Assembly: GCA_024232495.1 (NCBI GenBank)
Contig: JAAEPP010000534.1
Coordinates: 1-32,125, forward strand
Length of the DNA stretch: 32,125 nt
Direction: 5' to 3'
Source: Flavobacteriaceae bacterium
Lineage (GTDB): Bacteria > Bacteroidota > Bacteroidia > Flavobacteriales > Flavobacteriaceae
The position numbers and the translations under genes are program-made. The notes below the pieces were generated by a model. It was not told where the DNA came from and made no database searches. It saw only the letters and a program-made list of their open reading frames with translations. Below, one piece after another: positions 24,103-32,125 of the stretch; the stretch's first letter is position 1, and each line of letters opens with the position of its first letter.

Positions 24103-25122
24103 TTATTGAAGGTTTAACATGAGTCCAAAATAACTTGAGGCTGCTGCCGAACTATACTTAGCGTAGGAATAACTTAACCTTAGTTTATTAAACTTAACTG
24201 AAAATCCAGCACTTATACCTGCAAAAGCTCTCTTTTCTATAATTCTTAACTCCTCACCTCTTCTAAAATTATATCCCAATCTCAAGTTAAATCCCTTATC
24301 TGGGAATAATTCTATACCAACAATAGTATGTCTAAAGATATTATCAATAAAATTTATTTTTTCAGTAGTTGTATTGCCCTCTAAATCGGTTTCATCTCTG
24401 TTTGGATTTTCAAAAGCAATATTCCAAATCTGCATGTTCTCAAAAGTAAGGTGCCATCTTATTGGAACATTTAATAAAGTTTGAGATATTCCAAATATAA
24501 CCTCTAAGGGTAAAGGTTCATTTAATGCATCGTATGGTTTTATTTGGGTTCCTATATTTCTAACAACTCCTGAAATATTCAAATCCCAATCTTTATAAAC
24601 ATAAATAACACCTATATCTAAAGCTACACCAAAAGAAGAATACTGTTCTAAAGTTGACGATATGAATTTTAAATTTGCACCTATATAAAAATCAGTAAAA
24701 GCAATATTTCTTGAATGTCCTAGAGATAAAGCTATGTCAGAACCAGAAAAACTATTCGTAGAATTTCCTTGCTCATCATAACCATCAAAACTTCCGTAAT
24801 TCACATAGGATACACCTGCATGAAGAACTTGTGTTCTCCTATCCCATAAATATGCATATGCAGCAGATCCATAATTTATATCGCCTATGTAATTGATGTA
24901 ATTAACCGACAAGTGGTTATCCATTGAGGGGTTAATTGTAGCCGGATTTACAAGGGCTTGTGTGGGATCGTAGTCAAAATTAGTAATGTTTTTTCCTCCC
25001 AAAGCTGCCATTCTTGGAGATGTCGTAAGATTTAAAAATTGATAAGCATACTTACCACCAATTTGAGCATTTGTCAAATATGATGAAAGCACTACAAAAA
25101 ATAAAATAATATTTTTATTCAT
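24103..25122 (-). CDS. porQ: type IX secretion system protein PorQ
   Basis: This 339-residue outer-membrane beta-barrel protein of the FadL/PorV-like group has a signal peptide (about 1-19, LTNAQ). The conserved N-terminal YQFLNLTTSPRMAALGGKNI identifies the PorQ/PorV-type proteins, and the remaining sequence alternates in short amphipathic strands to a C-terminal barrel strand ending in an aliphatic residue. In characterised T9SS, PorQ anchors PorZ in the attachment complex that processes and fixes secreted cargo. Its location between lon and cmk matches flavobacterial porQ. The PNGase F-like protein in this window has the C-terminal signal read by this system. A 14-bp palindrome (25125-25138) ends 2 nt before its ATG. 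Confidence 0.92.
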   Translation of the reverse strand: MNKNIILFFVVLSSYLTNAQIGGKYAYQFLNLTTSPRMAALGGKNITNFDYDPTQALVNPATINPSMDNHLSVNYINYIGDINYGSAAYAYLWDRRTQVLHAGVSYVNYGSFDGYDEQGNSTNSFSGSDIALSLGHSRNIAFTDFYIGANLKFISSTLEQYSSFGVALDIGVIYVYKDWDLNISGVVRNIGTQIKPYDALNEPLPLEVIFGISQTLLNVPIRWHLTFENMQIWNIAFENPNRDETDLEGNTTTEKINFIDNIFRHTIVGIELFPDKGFNLRLGYNFRRGEELRIIEKRAFAGISAGFSVKFNKLRLSYSYAKYSSAAASSYFGLMLNLQ

Positions 25123-25124
25123 TT

Positions 25125-25138
25125 AAGCAAAATTGCTT
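25125..25138. repeat. 14-bp palindrome directly upstream of porQ
   Basis: Arms AAGCAA and TTGCTT are separated by two bases, with the nearest end 2 nt from the porQ start codon. As RNA only a short AAGC/GCTT stem with a 6-nt loop is feasible. It could influence ribosome access or be a small operator. Such small palindromes are frequent in AT-rich DNA, so this is weak. Confidence 0.3.
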
Positions 25139-25277
25139 TATCTGAAGATTTAACGAATTCTAGTTTGTTTTATTTCAAATAATTAATAAATGATCTATTT
25201 AAACTATATCTCTGAAATAATAACAGAAGCAAAAGAAATTATATTAATAATACGCTTTTTTTAATTTTAATTAAAAT

Positions 25278-27731
25278 TTAAGAAATTATTTTAGCATTTT
25301 TTACTTTTTGTTTAGTTAGTGCAATATCAATTACTTGGCTCATATCTTTAACATAATGAAATTTTAATCCTTTGATATATTCAGGTTTAATTTCTTCAAT
25401 ATCTCTTTTGTTTTCTTCGCAAAGTAGAATTTCTTTAATATGAGCTCTTTTAGCTGCTAATATCTTTTCCTTTATACCACCGACAGGGAGAACTTTTCCT
25501 CTCAAAGTTATTTCTCCTGTCATCGCGATACTTCGCTTAACTTTTCTTTGAGTATATAAAGAAACTAGTGAGGTTAGCATCGTAACACCTGCACTTGGAC
25601 CATCTTTTGGCGTAGCTCCTTCAGGAACGTGTATGTGAACATTATACTTTTTAAATACATCAGCTGAAAGTCCTAACAAATCAGCATTTGCCTTGATATA
25701 TTCCATCGCAATTGTTGCAGATTCTTTCATTACTTTACCTAAATTTCCAGTTAAAGTAAGTAGTCCTTTACCTTTAGAAATAATCGATTCAATAAATAAA
25801 ATATCACCTCCCACTCGTGTCCATGCAAGACCTGTTACTACACCAGCTACATCATTATTTTCATACTTATCTCTTTCAAGTTTTGGAGCACCCAATATTT
25901 CAATGATTTGTTCATTTGATATTTTTACGATATACTTCTCTTCCATTGCAATTTTCATAGCTGCAAATCGAACCATTTTGGCAATTTGTTTTTCCAATCC
26001 TCTAACACCACTTTCTCTCGTATATCCCTCTATAATTTTTTCTAATTGTGGTTTTCCAAGTTTTAAATCGCTGTTTGTCAGACCATGATCTAACAACTGC
26101 TTTGGCAATAAATGTCTTTTTGCAATTTCTACTTTTTCTTCAATTGTGTATCCCGAAACATTGATAATCTCCATACGGTCACGCAGAGCAGGCTGAATAG
26201 TCCCTAAACTATTTGAAGTTGCGACAAACATAACTTTAGACAAATCATAACCAACCTCTAGGAAATTATCATAAAAAGAATTATTTTGTTCAGGATCAAG
26301 AACCTCTAACATGGCAGAGGACGGATCTCCTTGGCTTCCCGTAGAAAGTTTATCTATTTCGTCCAAAACAAAAACTGGGTTTCCAGTAGCTGCTTTTTTT
26401 ACATTTTTTAAAATCCTACCGGGCATCGCTCCAATATAGGTTTTACGATGTCCTCTTATCTCAGATTCGTCTCTCAAACCACCTAAAGACATTCTCACAT
26501 ATTTTCTGCCTAAGGCTTCCGCAATCGATTTCCCAAGTGAAGTTTTACCAACTCCAGGAGGTCCATATAAACAAAGTATGGGGGATTTCATATCGTTACG
26601 AAGTTTTAATACTGCCAAGTACTCAATAATTCGCTTTTTAACATCATCTAGACCAAAATGATCTCTGTCTAATATTTTACGAGCTCTTTTTAAATCAAAT
26701 TTATCGACACTATACTCCTCCCAAGGAAGATCTAAATACAATTCTAAATAGTTACGCTGTATACCGTATTCAGCTACTTGAGGATTCATCCTTTGTAATT
26801 TTGCCAATTCCTTGTCAAAATGTTTAGACACCTCCTGATTCCATATTTTCTTTTTAGATCTGAGTCGCATTTCTTCTATTTCTTCCTCCGAAGTGTTACC
26901 TCCCAATTCTTCTTGAATTGTTTTCATTTGTTGGTGAAGAAAATACTCTCTTTGTTGTTGGCTAATATCACTTTCTACTTTCGACTGAATATCGATTCGT
27001 AGTGATAATTTTTTTAATTCGATTTCCATGAAGCGCAATGTTTCCAACGCACGATCTTTCAGATCACTAATCTCCAATAATTTTTGTTTGTCACCAACAG
27101 TAACATTGAGATTGGATGAAACAAAATTTATTAGAAATGAAGAACTTTCAATATTTTTAATGGCAAATGCAGCTTCTGAGGGAATATTAGGACTATTTTT
27201 AATAATCTGAAGTGACTTTTCCTTTATCGAATCTATTATTGCTTTGAATTCTTCATTTTCAGTAGCCGGTTTTGCCTCTGGAACTTCTTTAATGGTTGCT
27301 GTCATGTATGGGATTGAAGTAATTATTTCATTCACTTCAAATCTTTTCTGCCCCTGTAAAATTATAGTTGTGTTGCCATCAGGCATTTTTAATACTCTTA
27401 AAATTTTAGCAACAGTTCCAACTTTATTAATATCTTTTAATTCAGGGTCCTCAATATTCTCATCAATTTGAGAAACTACCCCAATTATTTTATTTCCTTT
27501 GTTAGTTTCATTTATTAATTTAATTGATTTATCCCTTCCCGCTGTAATAGGAATTACAACCCCAGGAAACAAAACTGTGTTCCTTAAGGGTAATATTGGT
27601 AGAATTTCAGGTAATTCTTCTTTATTCATTGCTTCTTCATCTTCAGGAGTCATTAAGGGTATTAATTCTGCATCTTCATTAATATCTTGAAATGACAAAC
27701 TGTCGAGAGATGTTACTTTTGATCTAGCCAT
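25278..27731 (-). CDS. lon: ATP-dependent protease La (Lon)
   Basis: This 817-residue AAA+ protease degrades misfolded and short-lived regulatory proteins in the cytoplasm. The N-terminal Lon substrate-binding domain spans about 40-240 ([19 protein letters not shown]), followed by a coiled-coil region. Walker A is GPPGVGKT (390-397), Walker B is FVLDEIDKL, and the catalytic dyad is S713 (DGPSAGVTM) and K756 ([13 protein letters not shown]), spaced 43 residues apart as in E. coli Lon. The length is normal. The N-terminus has a short acidic extension before the Lon domain. An 11-bp dyad lies 13 nt upstream of the ATG. A 155-nt gap separates lon from porQ. Confidence 0.97.
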   Translation of the reverse strand: MARSKVTSLDSLSFQDINEDAELIPLMTPEDEEAMNKEELPEILPILPLRNTVLFPGVVIPITAGRDKSIKLINETNKGNKIIGVVSQIDENIEDPELKDINKVGTVAKILRVLKMPDGNTTIILQGQKRFEVNEIITSIPYMTATIKEVPEAKPATENEEFKAIIDSIKEKSLQIIKNSPNIPSEAAFAIKNIESSSFLINFVSSNLNVTVGDKQKLLEISDLKDRALETLRFMEIELKKLSLRIDIQSKVESDISQQQREYFLHQQMKTIQEELGGNTSEEEIEEMRLRSKKKIWNQEVSKHFDKELAKLQRMNPQVAEYGIQRNYLELYLDLPWEEYSVDKFDLKRARKILDRDHFGLDDVKKRIIEYLAVLKLRNDMKSPILCLYGPPGVGKTSLGKSIAEALGRKYVRMSLGGLRDESEIRGHRKTYIGAMPGRILKNVKKAATGNPVFVLDEIDKLSTGSQGDPSSAMLEVLDPEQNNSFYDNFLEVGYDLSKVMFVATSNSLGTIQPALRDRMEIINVSGYTIEEKVEIAKRHLLPKQLLDHGLTNSDLKLGKPQLEKIIEGYTRESGVRGLEKQIAKMVRFAAMKIAMEEKYIVKISNEQIIEILGAPKLERDKYENNDVAGVVTGLAWTRVGGDILFIESIISKGKGLLTLTGNLGKVMKESATIAMEYIKANADLLGLSADVFKKYNVHIHVPEGATPKDGPSAGVTMLTSLVSLYTQRKVKRSIAMTGEITLRGKVLPVGGIKEKILAAKRAHIKEILLCEENKRDIEEIKPEYIKGLKFHYVKDMSQVIDIALTKQKVKNAKIIS

Positions 27732-27743
27732 ATAGTTATTTAG

Positions 27744-27754
27744 GACATAATGTC
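27744..27754. promoter_or_regulatory. 11-bp dyad in the lon leader
   Basis: GACAT-A-ATGTC is a perfect dyad 13 nt upstream of the lon ATG. A TAAGGTTTG on the minus strand, one base longer than the -7 consensus, lies just upstream. The dyad could be an operator at the transcription start. I know of no regulator with this site, so this is position-based inference. Confidence 0.3.
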
Positions 27755-27888
27755 ACAAACCTTACCATAGTAATTAGTGATATTATACTTTATTATTTTT
27801 ATTTATTAGTTAAACATCTAAAATTAAGCCATCAACCTAATAATTAGAAATATTCTATAATTTATTATTCAATTGTTGTGCCATTATA

Positions 27889-27940
27889 TTTAATGCCAGA
27901 CATTTTTTGGTTCAGTGTAAAAAATTAAAATGGCATTAAA
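27889..27940. repeat. nested inverted repeat upstream of lon
   Basis: The outer arms TTTAATGCCA (27889-27898) and TGGCATTAAA (27931-27940) are perfectly complementary over 10 bp. Inside them ATTTTTT (27902-27908) pairs with AAAAAAT (27919-27925), leaving an internal loop and a 10-nt apical loop. It sits about 158 nt upstream of lon and downstream of the terminator of the lipoprotein gene. It has no T-run of its own, so it is not simply a second terminator. Function unknown. Confidence 0.5.
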
Positions 27941-27961
27941 ATTTTAAAATCAAAAAAACAT

Positions 27962-27992
27962 AAAAAAACCTCTTAAAAATAAAAGAGGTTTT
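27962..27992 (-). terminator. intrinsic terminator after the three-repeat lipoprotein gene
   Basis: On the minus strand a 10-bp stem AAAACCTCTT/AAGAGGTTTT (27983-27992 with 27965-27974, 8-nt loop) is followed by a run of seven Ts ending at 27962. It starts 23 nt after the stop codon of the lipoprotein gene and separates its transcript from lon. Confidence 0.88.
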
Positions 27993-28014
27993 ATAATTTG
28001 ATTATAAATATATT

Positions 28015-29412
28015 TTAAAACTCGATAGTAAATTCTCCCTCGGTAATTTGATATACCTCTGGATCTTGAGCAGTTAAATCAAGGGCAGTGTAAGTAAAGG
28101 TTCCTTCTACAAAACCTGCGTCTTGATCATAATCCGAAATAGTCAAGGTCCCAGGATTTGAAATATAAGTTATCGTTTCACCGATCTCAGGTGTATATTG
28201 ACAGAATTTTTCAGAACCATCTATTAGGTTAGTGGTCATTTCATAGGTTCCAATTTCAATATCAGTTGGAAAAAATAAGCCCATTTTTTGGCCTGTGTCA
28301 GATATAATCGCTGTTATATTGAAACGAGATAATCCATTGAAAATAGTCTCTCCCACAAAGATAGAGTCAGGGCCAAAAAATTCGCCATCAATAAATGCGG
28401 TAAAACTCGTAACGGTATCTCCAGGAGAAGATATATAGTCTACTTTAAAAGAACCTTCTGTAATTTCTGCAATACTCGGATCTTGACCTAGTGGGTCTGT
28501 CGCAGTAAATTCGAAAGTAGCTTCAATAATTCCAGTAAAAACATTGAATCGTGTAATATTGATAGTCCCGGGGTTGGAGGTTAAATTTTCTCCAACAGTT
28601 GCTGGATTAAATAAACCAATCAATTTCGTTCCATCTGAAAGTGGTTCCATTGCAAAGGTTCCAATTCCAAGATCTTCTGGTATATCAATTCTAATAATCT
28701 CTCCAAGTTCATTAACGGCTACTATTTTCACTACCGATACACCTGCTACTGTGTTTAGGGATGTGGTTACTGATTCAGTATCAAAATTGACACCATCGAC
28801 TTTGGCAAAAAATTCGTCAGTGATTGGGGTACCCCCACCACCTTGGTCTTCGGTAGTGTACGGTATTTTGTTAAAAACACCATTTGTTATTTCCTCAGTC
28901 TCAAGAGTAGGCTGACCATTACTGTCCAAAACTGGATTGCCGTCGACATCTAGAACAACTCGGACTCCCGTAAAACTAAACGTTCCGGAAACTGTAGCGT
29001 TTTGAGTATCAAATTCTGTAATATTTAATTGCCCAAAAACTCCAAAAGTTCCATCTGATACGAAAGGATTTTCTGGATTTGTTTCTATGTAAACTCCGCT
29101 ATTTTGAGTTCCTAAGCCAGCTGTGATATTAAAAGTTCCTACACCAGGATTTTCTATTGTTAAAACGATACTTTCGCCTGTATCAGGAACAGTTCCAGTT
29201 ATTGTGAGTAAATCAGTATTACTTAGAACACCTACAGCTAAACCTGTGGAAAAATCACCAATACCTACGTTCGCTCTGAACTCTCCTTCTTCGATATTTA
29301 GAACTCCATCATCTTGAGGAAAATCTCCCTCTAACGGCTCATTTACACATGAGAAGTGAATAAAAAATAATAAAAGAGAAATTGTCCTACCCGCGTATTT
29401 TAAGATTTTCAT
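28015..29412 (-). CDS. lipoprotein with three tandem DUF6252-like repeats
   Basis: No known function. The 465 residues begin with a lipoprotein-like signal whose likely acylated Cys is C22 (IHFSC; the -3 position is atypical). Three copies of a beta-rich module follow (about 43-183, 201-326 and 337-465). Each opens with a FxAxxDG-like stretch, contains a GTxxITxFD segment about 45 residues before its end, and finishes with EITxGxF. The modules resemble DUF6252-type flavobacterial lipoproteins; this is from memory. The frame is open 11 codons further to a TTG (29445), but that TTG lies inside the best -7 promoter element, so the ATG at 29412 is preferred. The protein is very acidic and is probably on the outer membrane. 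Confidence 0.82.
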   Translation of the reverse strand: MKILKYAGRTISLLLFFIHFSCVNEPLEGDFPQDDGVLNIEEGEFRANVGIGDFSTGLAVGVLSNTDLLTITGTVPDTGESIVLTIENPGVGTFNITAGLGTQNSGVYIETNPENPFVSDGTFGVFGQLNITEFDTQNATVSGTFSFTGVRVVLDVDGNPVLDSNGQPTLETEEITNGVFNKIPYTTEDQGGGGTPITDEFFAKVDGVNFDTESVTTSLNTVAGVSVVKIVAVNELGEIIRIDIPEDLGIGTFAMEPLSDGTKLIGLFNPATVGENLTSNPGTINITRFNVFTGIIEATFEFTATDPLGQDPSIAEITEGSFKVDYISSPGDTVTSFTAFIDGEFFGPDSIFVGETIFNGLSRFNITAIISDTGQKMGLFFPTDIEIGTYEMTTNLIDGSEKFCQYTPEIGETITYISNPGTLTISDYDQDAGFVEGTFTYTALDLTAQDPEVYQITEGEFTIEF

Positions 29413-29442
29413 TCCTAGCAATTTGTTTTTTTGTAATAACAA

Positions 29443-29450
29443 CAAACTTA
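29443..29450 (-). promoter_or_regulatory. candidate -7 element for the three-repeat lipoprotein gene
   Basis: The minus strand reads TAAGTTTG, an exact TAnnTTTG match 30 nt upstream of the ATG at 29412. Transcription would begin near 29436, downstream of the alternative TTG, which argues against the longer reading. A clear -33 element is not seen. Confidence 0.45.
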
Positions 29451-29472
29451 AAAAAAAATTGTGAGGAATGTA

Positions 29473-30783
29473 CTATTTATTTGGAACTCTAGCCAATAAA
29501 ATTGCTCCTACAATAAAAAATAGCATCAAAAACACAATTGAATTTCGCATACTTCCGGTAAATTGATCAATAAAACCATAAATTAACATTCCGATGACAA
29601 TCCCTATTTTTTCAGAAACATCGTAAAAACTAAAATAAGAGGCAGTATCTTTAGTGTTGGGCAAAAATTTTGAATAGGTCGATCTGGACAATGCCTGAAT
29701 ACCACCCATTACCATTCCTACAAATCCAGCAGTAATATAAAATTGTAATGGTATCGTCATAAAAAAAGCAGCTACACAAATTACTGCCCAAATTCCATTT
29801 ATTACAATCAAAGTAGGTAAGTTACCAAATTTACTTGAAGCTTTAGACGTTAATTGTGCTCCTATTACAGCAACTAATTGAATGATTAGTATACTAGATA
29901 TTAAACCTATTGTTTTTTGATTATCGCTGCCCCAATTAATTTCTTGTTCTCCAAAATAAGTAGCTACAAGCATTACTGTTTGAACTGCCATACTATACAC
30001 AAAGAATGCGTACAAATAGCTCTTTAGCACTCTGTTTTCAGAGAGTGAAAGGTATACACTTTTTAATTCTCTATAACCATCAAAAAGTATATGCCAAGTA
30101 ACTTTATTACTATTCGCGTTCCCTTTTGGTAAATAATAAAAGGTATACTGACTAAATACCAACCACCAAACACCAACAGATATAAATGAAATTTGCATCG
30201 CTTTCATTTTTGAGGCTCCATCATCTCCCAACCCAAAGCTTTCGGGAAACATGATCATTGCTAGGTTGAATAATAACAATAGTACGCTTCCTATATAGCC
30301 TAATGAAAATCCTTTAGCACTCAATTTATCTTGTTGCTCTGGATAAGCTACGTCTGGCAGGTATGAATTGTAAAAAATCCAACTACACCAAAAACCTATA
30401 AGGGCTAAAAAATAAAATAATAAACTTGTTAAAATATTTTCTAAATTAAAAAAGTAAAGCCCCATGCAGGAAAACGCACCTAAATAACAGAAAAATTTCA
30501 TAAATACTTTCTTGTTACCCACAAAATCAGCAATTCCGGAAAGTATCGGAATTAGTAAAGAAATAAAAATAAATGCAATTGCGGTGGTGTAGGTTATAAG
30601 CGGAGTACTTCTAATAGTTCCTCCAAAAATAGATATATATTCAATACCAGCAGAGCTAAATAAAGCTTGATAATATAGCGGAAATACTGATGAAGCTATA
30701 ACTAAACTATAAACAGAGTTTGCCCAATCATAGAAGGCCCAAGCGTTTAATAACTTTTTACTACCTTTTTTTAGTGTTTGCAT
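29473..30783 (-). CDS. MFS transporter, UMF1 / Atg22-like
   Basis: The 436-residue protein has about twelve transmembrane helices. The N-terminal LNAWAFYDWANSVYSLVI is the hallmark of the UMF1 (vacuole effluxer Atg22-like) branch of the major facilitator superfamily, and GGIQALSRSTYSKFLP and a late ASYFSFYDVSEKIG are also typical. Yeast Atg22 exports amino acids from the vacuole. Bacterial substrates are not established, so no substrate is given. It is the first gene of the minus-strand run after the divergent gap at 30784-31022. Its likely -7 element is covered by an inverted repeat, which suggests regulation. The stop is 60 nt before the lipoprotein ATG. Confidence 0.9.
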   Translation of the reverse strand: MQTLKKGSKKLLNAWAFYDWANSVYSLVIASSVFPLYYQALFSSAGIEYISIFGGTIRSTPLITYTTAIAFIFISLLIPILSGIADFVGNKKVFMKFFCYLGAFSCMGLYFFNLENILTSLLFYFLALIGFWCSWIFYNSYLPDVAYPEQQDKLSAKGFSLGYIGSVLLLLFNLAMIMFPESFGLGDDGASKMKAMQISFISVGVWWLVFSQYTFYYLPKGNANSNKVTWHILFDGYRELKSVYLSLSENRVLKSYLYAFFVYSMAVQTVMLVATYFGEQEINWGSDNQKTIGLISSILIIQLVAVIGAQLTSKASSKFGNLPTLIVINGIWAVICVAAFFMTIPLQFYITAGFVGMVMGGIQALSRSTYSKFLPNTKDTASYFSFYDVSEKIGIVIGMLIYGFIDQFTGSMRNSIVFLMLFFIVGAILLARVPNK

Positions 30784-30819
30784 CTTATTTTAATGGGATT
30801 ACATTGTGAAATGTAGGTT

Positions 30820-30847
30820 TTAACAAAAATAAACATTCTTTTGTTAA
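30820..30847 (-). promoter_or_regulatory. inverted repeat over the -7 element of the UMF1 transporter gene
   Basis: TTAACAAAA (30820-30828) and TTTTGTTAA (30839-30847) are perfect 9-bp arms around a 10-nt spacer. The minus-strand TATTTTTG (30824-30831), an exact -7 match 40 nt before the ATG, lies within the repeat. A repressor bound here would block RNA polymerase. A small ACATT-GTGA-AATGT hairpin (30801-30814) follows in the leader. Confidence 0.42.
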
Positions 30848-31022
30848 TGTTTTAAACTATTTTTTTTATTAAAATTTAAGTTCTAATTATCATCCACAAT
30901 CTAAATATCATTTGATGTTTGTTTGTTAGAAAAAAAAGGATAAAAAATATTTTTATTTAACTAAATTTAATTTTAGTTTTCTATTTGGAACAGATTTTGA
31001 TTATATTCAAAAAAAATATATC

Positions 31023-31517
31023 ATGAAAAAATTATTTACACCTCTAGCACTTTTTTTTACTATTTTTATCACATCATGTACTGGTCCGGCAGGACCTCCT
31101 GGATACGATAACCTAGGCAAAGTTTTTGAAACTACCATCAATTTTAATCAAGGCAATGGTTACGCTAGACTTGTTACATTCCCTTCTGATATAGTGGTTT
31201 ATGAATCGGATGTTGTAATGGTTTATATGCTTGAAGAAGTCGTAGACGGTGATATTGACGTTTGGAGTCAACTACCACAAACATATTTTTTAAATCAAGG
31301 AACCTTACTTTACACATTTGATCATACTTTTTTAGATGTCAATATTTTTTTAGATGCTAATTTTAACCTAAACACACTAGGGTCTAATTATACAGACAAT
31401 CAAGTTTTTAGAATTGCTATTCTTCCAGCTGAGTATGGCACTAGTAATCTAGGTATGAATGAATTAATGAATAATTTAAATATTGAGGATTCTGATATTT
31501 ATTCTTTATACAATTAA
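31023..31517 (+). CDS. small lipoprotein with a collagen-like GPAGPPG start
   Basis: The 164-residue protein has a lipoprotein signal, lipobox FITSC (Cys19). The mature part begins TGPAGPPGYD, two collagen-like Gly-X-Y triplets and a bit, directly after the acylated Cys. The rest (about 30-164) is beta-rich and acidic with no motif I recognise. Similar collagen-like lipoproteins occur in flavobacteria, but the function is not known. The short triplet stretch is too short for a stable triple helix and may be a linker. It is divergent from the UMF1 gene across 239 nt of AT-rich DNA. The ATG is well placed for the signal peptide. Confidence 0.83.
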   Translation: MKKLFTPLALFFTIFITSCTGPAGPPGYDNLGKVFETTINFNQGNGYARLVTFPSDIVVYESDVVMVYMLEEVVDGDIDVWSQLPQTYFLNQGTLLYTFDHTFLDVNIFLDANFNLNTLGSNYTDNQVFRIAILPAEYGTSNLGMNELMNNLNIEDSDIYSLYN

Positions 31518-31552
31518 CCTTTAAAAAATTTAGTGAAGGCGTTTTAGGTCAC

Positions 31553-31601
31553 CCTTAATTTTATAATGGTATACGCTAATTTTAATTCAAGAAAATTAAG
31601 G
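31553..31601 (+). repeat. 10-bp inverted repeat in the msrB leader
   Basis: CCTTAATTTT (31553-31562) and AAAATTAAGG (31592-31601) are perfectly complementary with a 29-nt spacer, ending 17 nt before the msrB ATG. No T-run follows, so it is not a usual terminator. It may be a long operator or an RNA stem near the ribosome-binding region. Confidence 0.42.
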
Positions 31602-31618
31602 TTCATAAAGCAAAAAAA

Positions 31619-32110
31619 ATGAAAAAAATAATTATTCTATTAGTGGCTATTTTAGTTGTGAGTTGCCAAAGTAAAGCACAATCTAAAAAAGAAAAGAAGA
31701 CTTTTAAAATAACTAAATCGGAAACCGAATGGAAAAACTCGCTAAGTAAAGATGAGTTTTATGTTTTACGTAAAAAAGGTACGGAACCCCGATATTCAAG
31801 TAAGTTTAATTATAATGATCAAGAAGGAGTTTATTCTTGCTCTGCATGCGGCACAGCCCTTTTTGAAAGCGATTATCAATATAATAGCGGATCAGGTTGG
31901 CCAAGTTTTGATCGTGAAATTAAAGGAAATGTAGCTTATTCTACAGATAACAATTTAGGATATACGAGAGTCGAAGAACACTGTGCAAATTGTGGTGGAC
32001 ATTTAGGACATGTTTTTAACGATGGTCCAATTGAAACAACCGGAAAAAGGCATTGTATAAATGGAATCTCCTTAAAATTTACACCTACAAAAACAATGGA
32101 TGAAAAGTAA
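31619..32110 (+). CDS. msrB: peptide-methionine (R)-S-oxide reductase, exported lipoprotein
   Basis: This 163-residue MsrB reduces methionine-R-sulfoxide in oxidised proteins. The structural zinc is held by two CxxC pairs (C74/C77 and C122/C125), the catalytic Cys is C146 (RHCINGISL), and GSGWPSF and HCANCGGHLGHVF are the conserved active-site stretches. The N-terminus is a lipoprotein signal (VVSC, Cys16), so the enzyme acts in the envelope rather than the cytoplasm. No clear resolving Cys is seen, so reduction may rely on another thiol protein. It follows the small collagen-like lipoprotein by 101 nt, and an inverted repeat lies in its leader. Only 15 nt of the window remain after the stop. 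Confidence 0.95.
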   Translation: MKKIIILLVAILVVSCQSKAQSKKEKKTFKITKSETEWKNSLSKDEFYVLRKKGTEPRYSSKFNYNDQEGVYSCSACGTALFESDYQYNSGSGWPSFDREIKGNVAYSTDNNLGYTRVEEHCANCGGHLGHVFNDGPIETTGKRHCINGISLKFTPTKTMDEK

Positions 32111-32125
32111 TATATTCCCAAAACA

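Noticed and set aside
25693-26088. 131-codon open frame on the plus strand
   Set aside because: It is antisense to the lon AAA+/protease region with intact catalytic motifs; there is no independent support.
31076-31105. Collagen-like protein
   Set aside because: Only about two Gly-X-Y triplets follow the lipobox; too few for a collagen triple helix, so it is noted only as a linker-like stretch.
1-32125. Prophage, integrative element, CRISPR or genomic island
   Set aside because: No transposase, integrase, tRNA-linked att site, regular repeat-spacer array or marked base-composition shift is visible; the gene content is mostly conserved core.

Overview
The window looks like the core chromosome of a flavobacterium (Bacteroidota, most likely Flavobacteriaceae, probably marine). 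The grounds are: AT-rich DNA; start sites without clear Shine-Dalgarno sequences; several exact matches to the Bacteroidota -7 promoter element TAnnTTTG; a type IX secretion (T9SS) gene, porQ; a secreted protein with a T9SS C-terminal sorting signal; menaquinone genes; and lon-porQ-cmk and holA/HsdR_N-like/GT2/OmpA neighbourhoods typical of this group. I cannot name a genus. I saw no tRNA, rRNA, CRISPR array, transposase or prophage gene.

Layout. (1) 1-4428, minus strand: a menaquinone operon transcribed menA, an MBL-fold hydrolase (UPF0173), menC, a CPBP/CAAX-type membrane protease, menE (3' end outside the window). (2) 4506-8375: a DoxX-like membrane protein, holA (minus), then on the plus strand an orphan PD-(D/E)XK protein related to the HsdR N-terminus, a family 2 glycosyltransferase and an OmpA-type lipoprotein, closed by a strong bidirectional terminator. 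(3) 8425-12882: a YciO-type Sua5/YrdC-fold protein and a UvrD/PcrA helicase (both minus), then an exported M20 amidohydrolase (plus). (4) 13021-17997: a membrane-anchored protein of unknown function (plus), then on the minus strand a secreted M1 aminopeptidase and a large T9SS-exported protein with a discoidin domain, Ig-like domains and a peptide-N-glycosidase F-like catalytic module. (5) 18076-23332, plus: recG, a SOUL-family haem-binding protein, pheT. (6) 23356-30783, minus: cmk, porQ, lon, a three-repeat lipoprotein, a UMF1-type MFS transporter. (7) 31023-32110, plus: a small lipoprotein with a collagen-like tripeptide stretch and a lipoprotein MsrB.

How the genes fit together. Most are housekeeping: menaquinone for respiration, DNA replication and repair (holA, uvrD-like, recG), translation (pheT), nucleotide metabolism (cmk), protein quality control (lon, msrB). 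The accessory theme is the cell envelope and secretion. porQ encodes part of the T9SS attachment machinery, and the PNGase F-like protein carries the tail that this system recognises. Together with the exported aminopeptidase and the exported M20 amidohydrolase, this suggests a cell that strips glycans from external glycoproteins and then uses the peptides and amino acids.

The most interesting items are the PNGase F-like multidomain enzyme, which has an apparent Glu-to-Asp change at one active-site position and an extra cysteine-rich insertion; a terminator-like hairpin whose U-tract runs straight into the start codon of the next gene (M1 peptidase); a nested 52-nt inverted repeat upstream of lon; a 20-bp dyad in the divergent PNGase/recG promoter region; and the orphan PD-(D/E)XK protein next to holA. 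No gap without a gene exceeds 300 bp. The longest, between lon and the three-repeat lipoprotein (27732-28014), holds a terminator and the nested inverted repeat.
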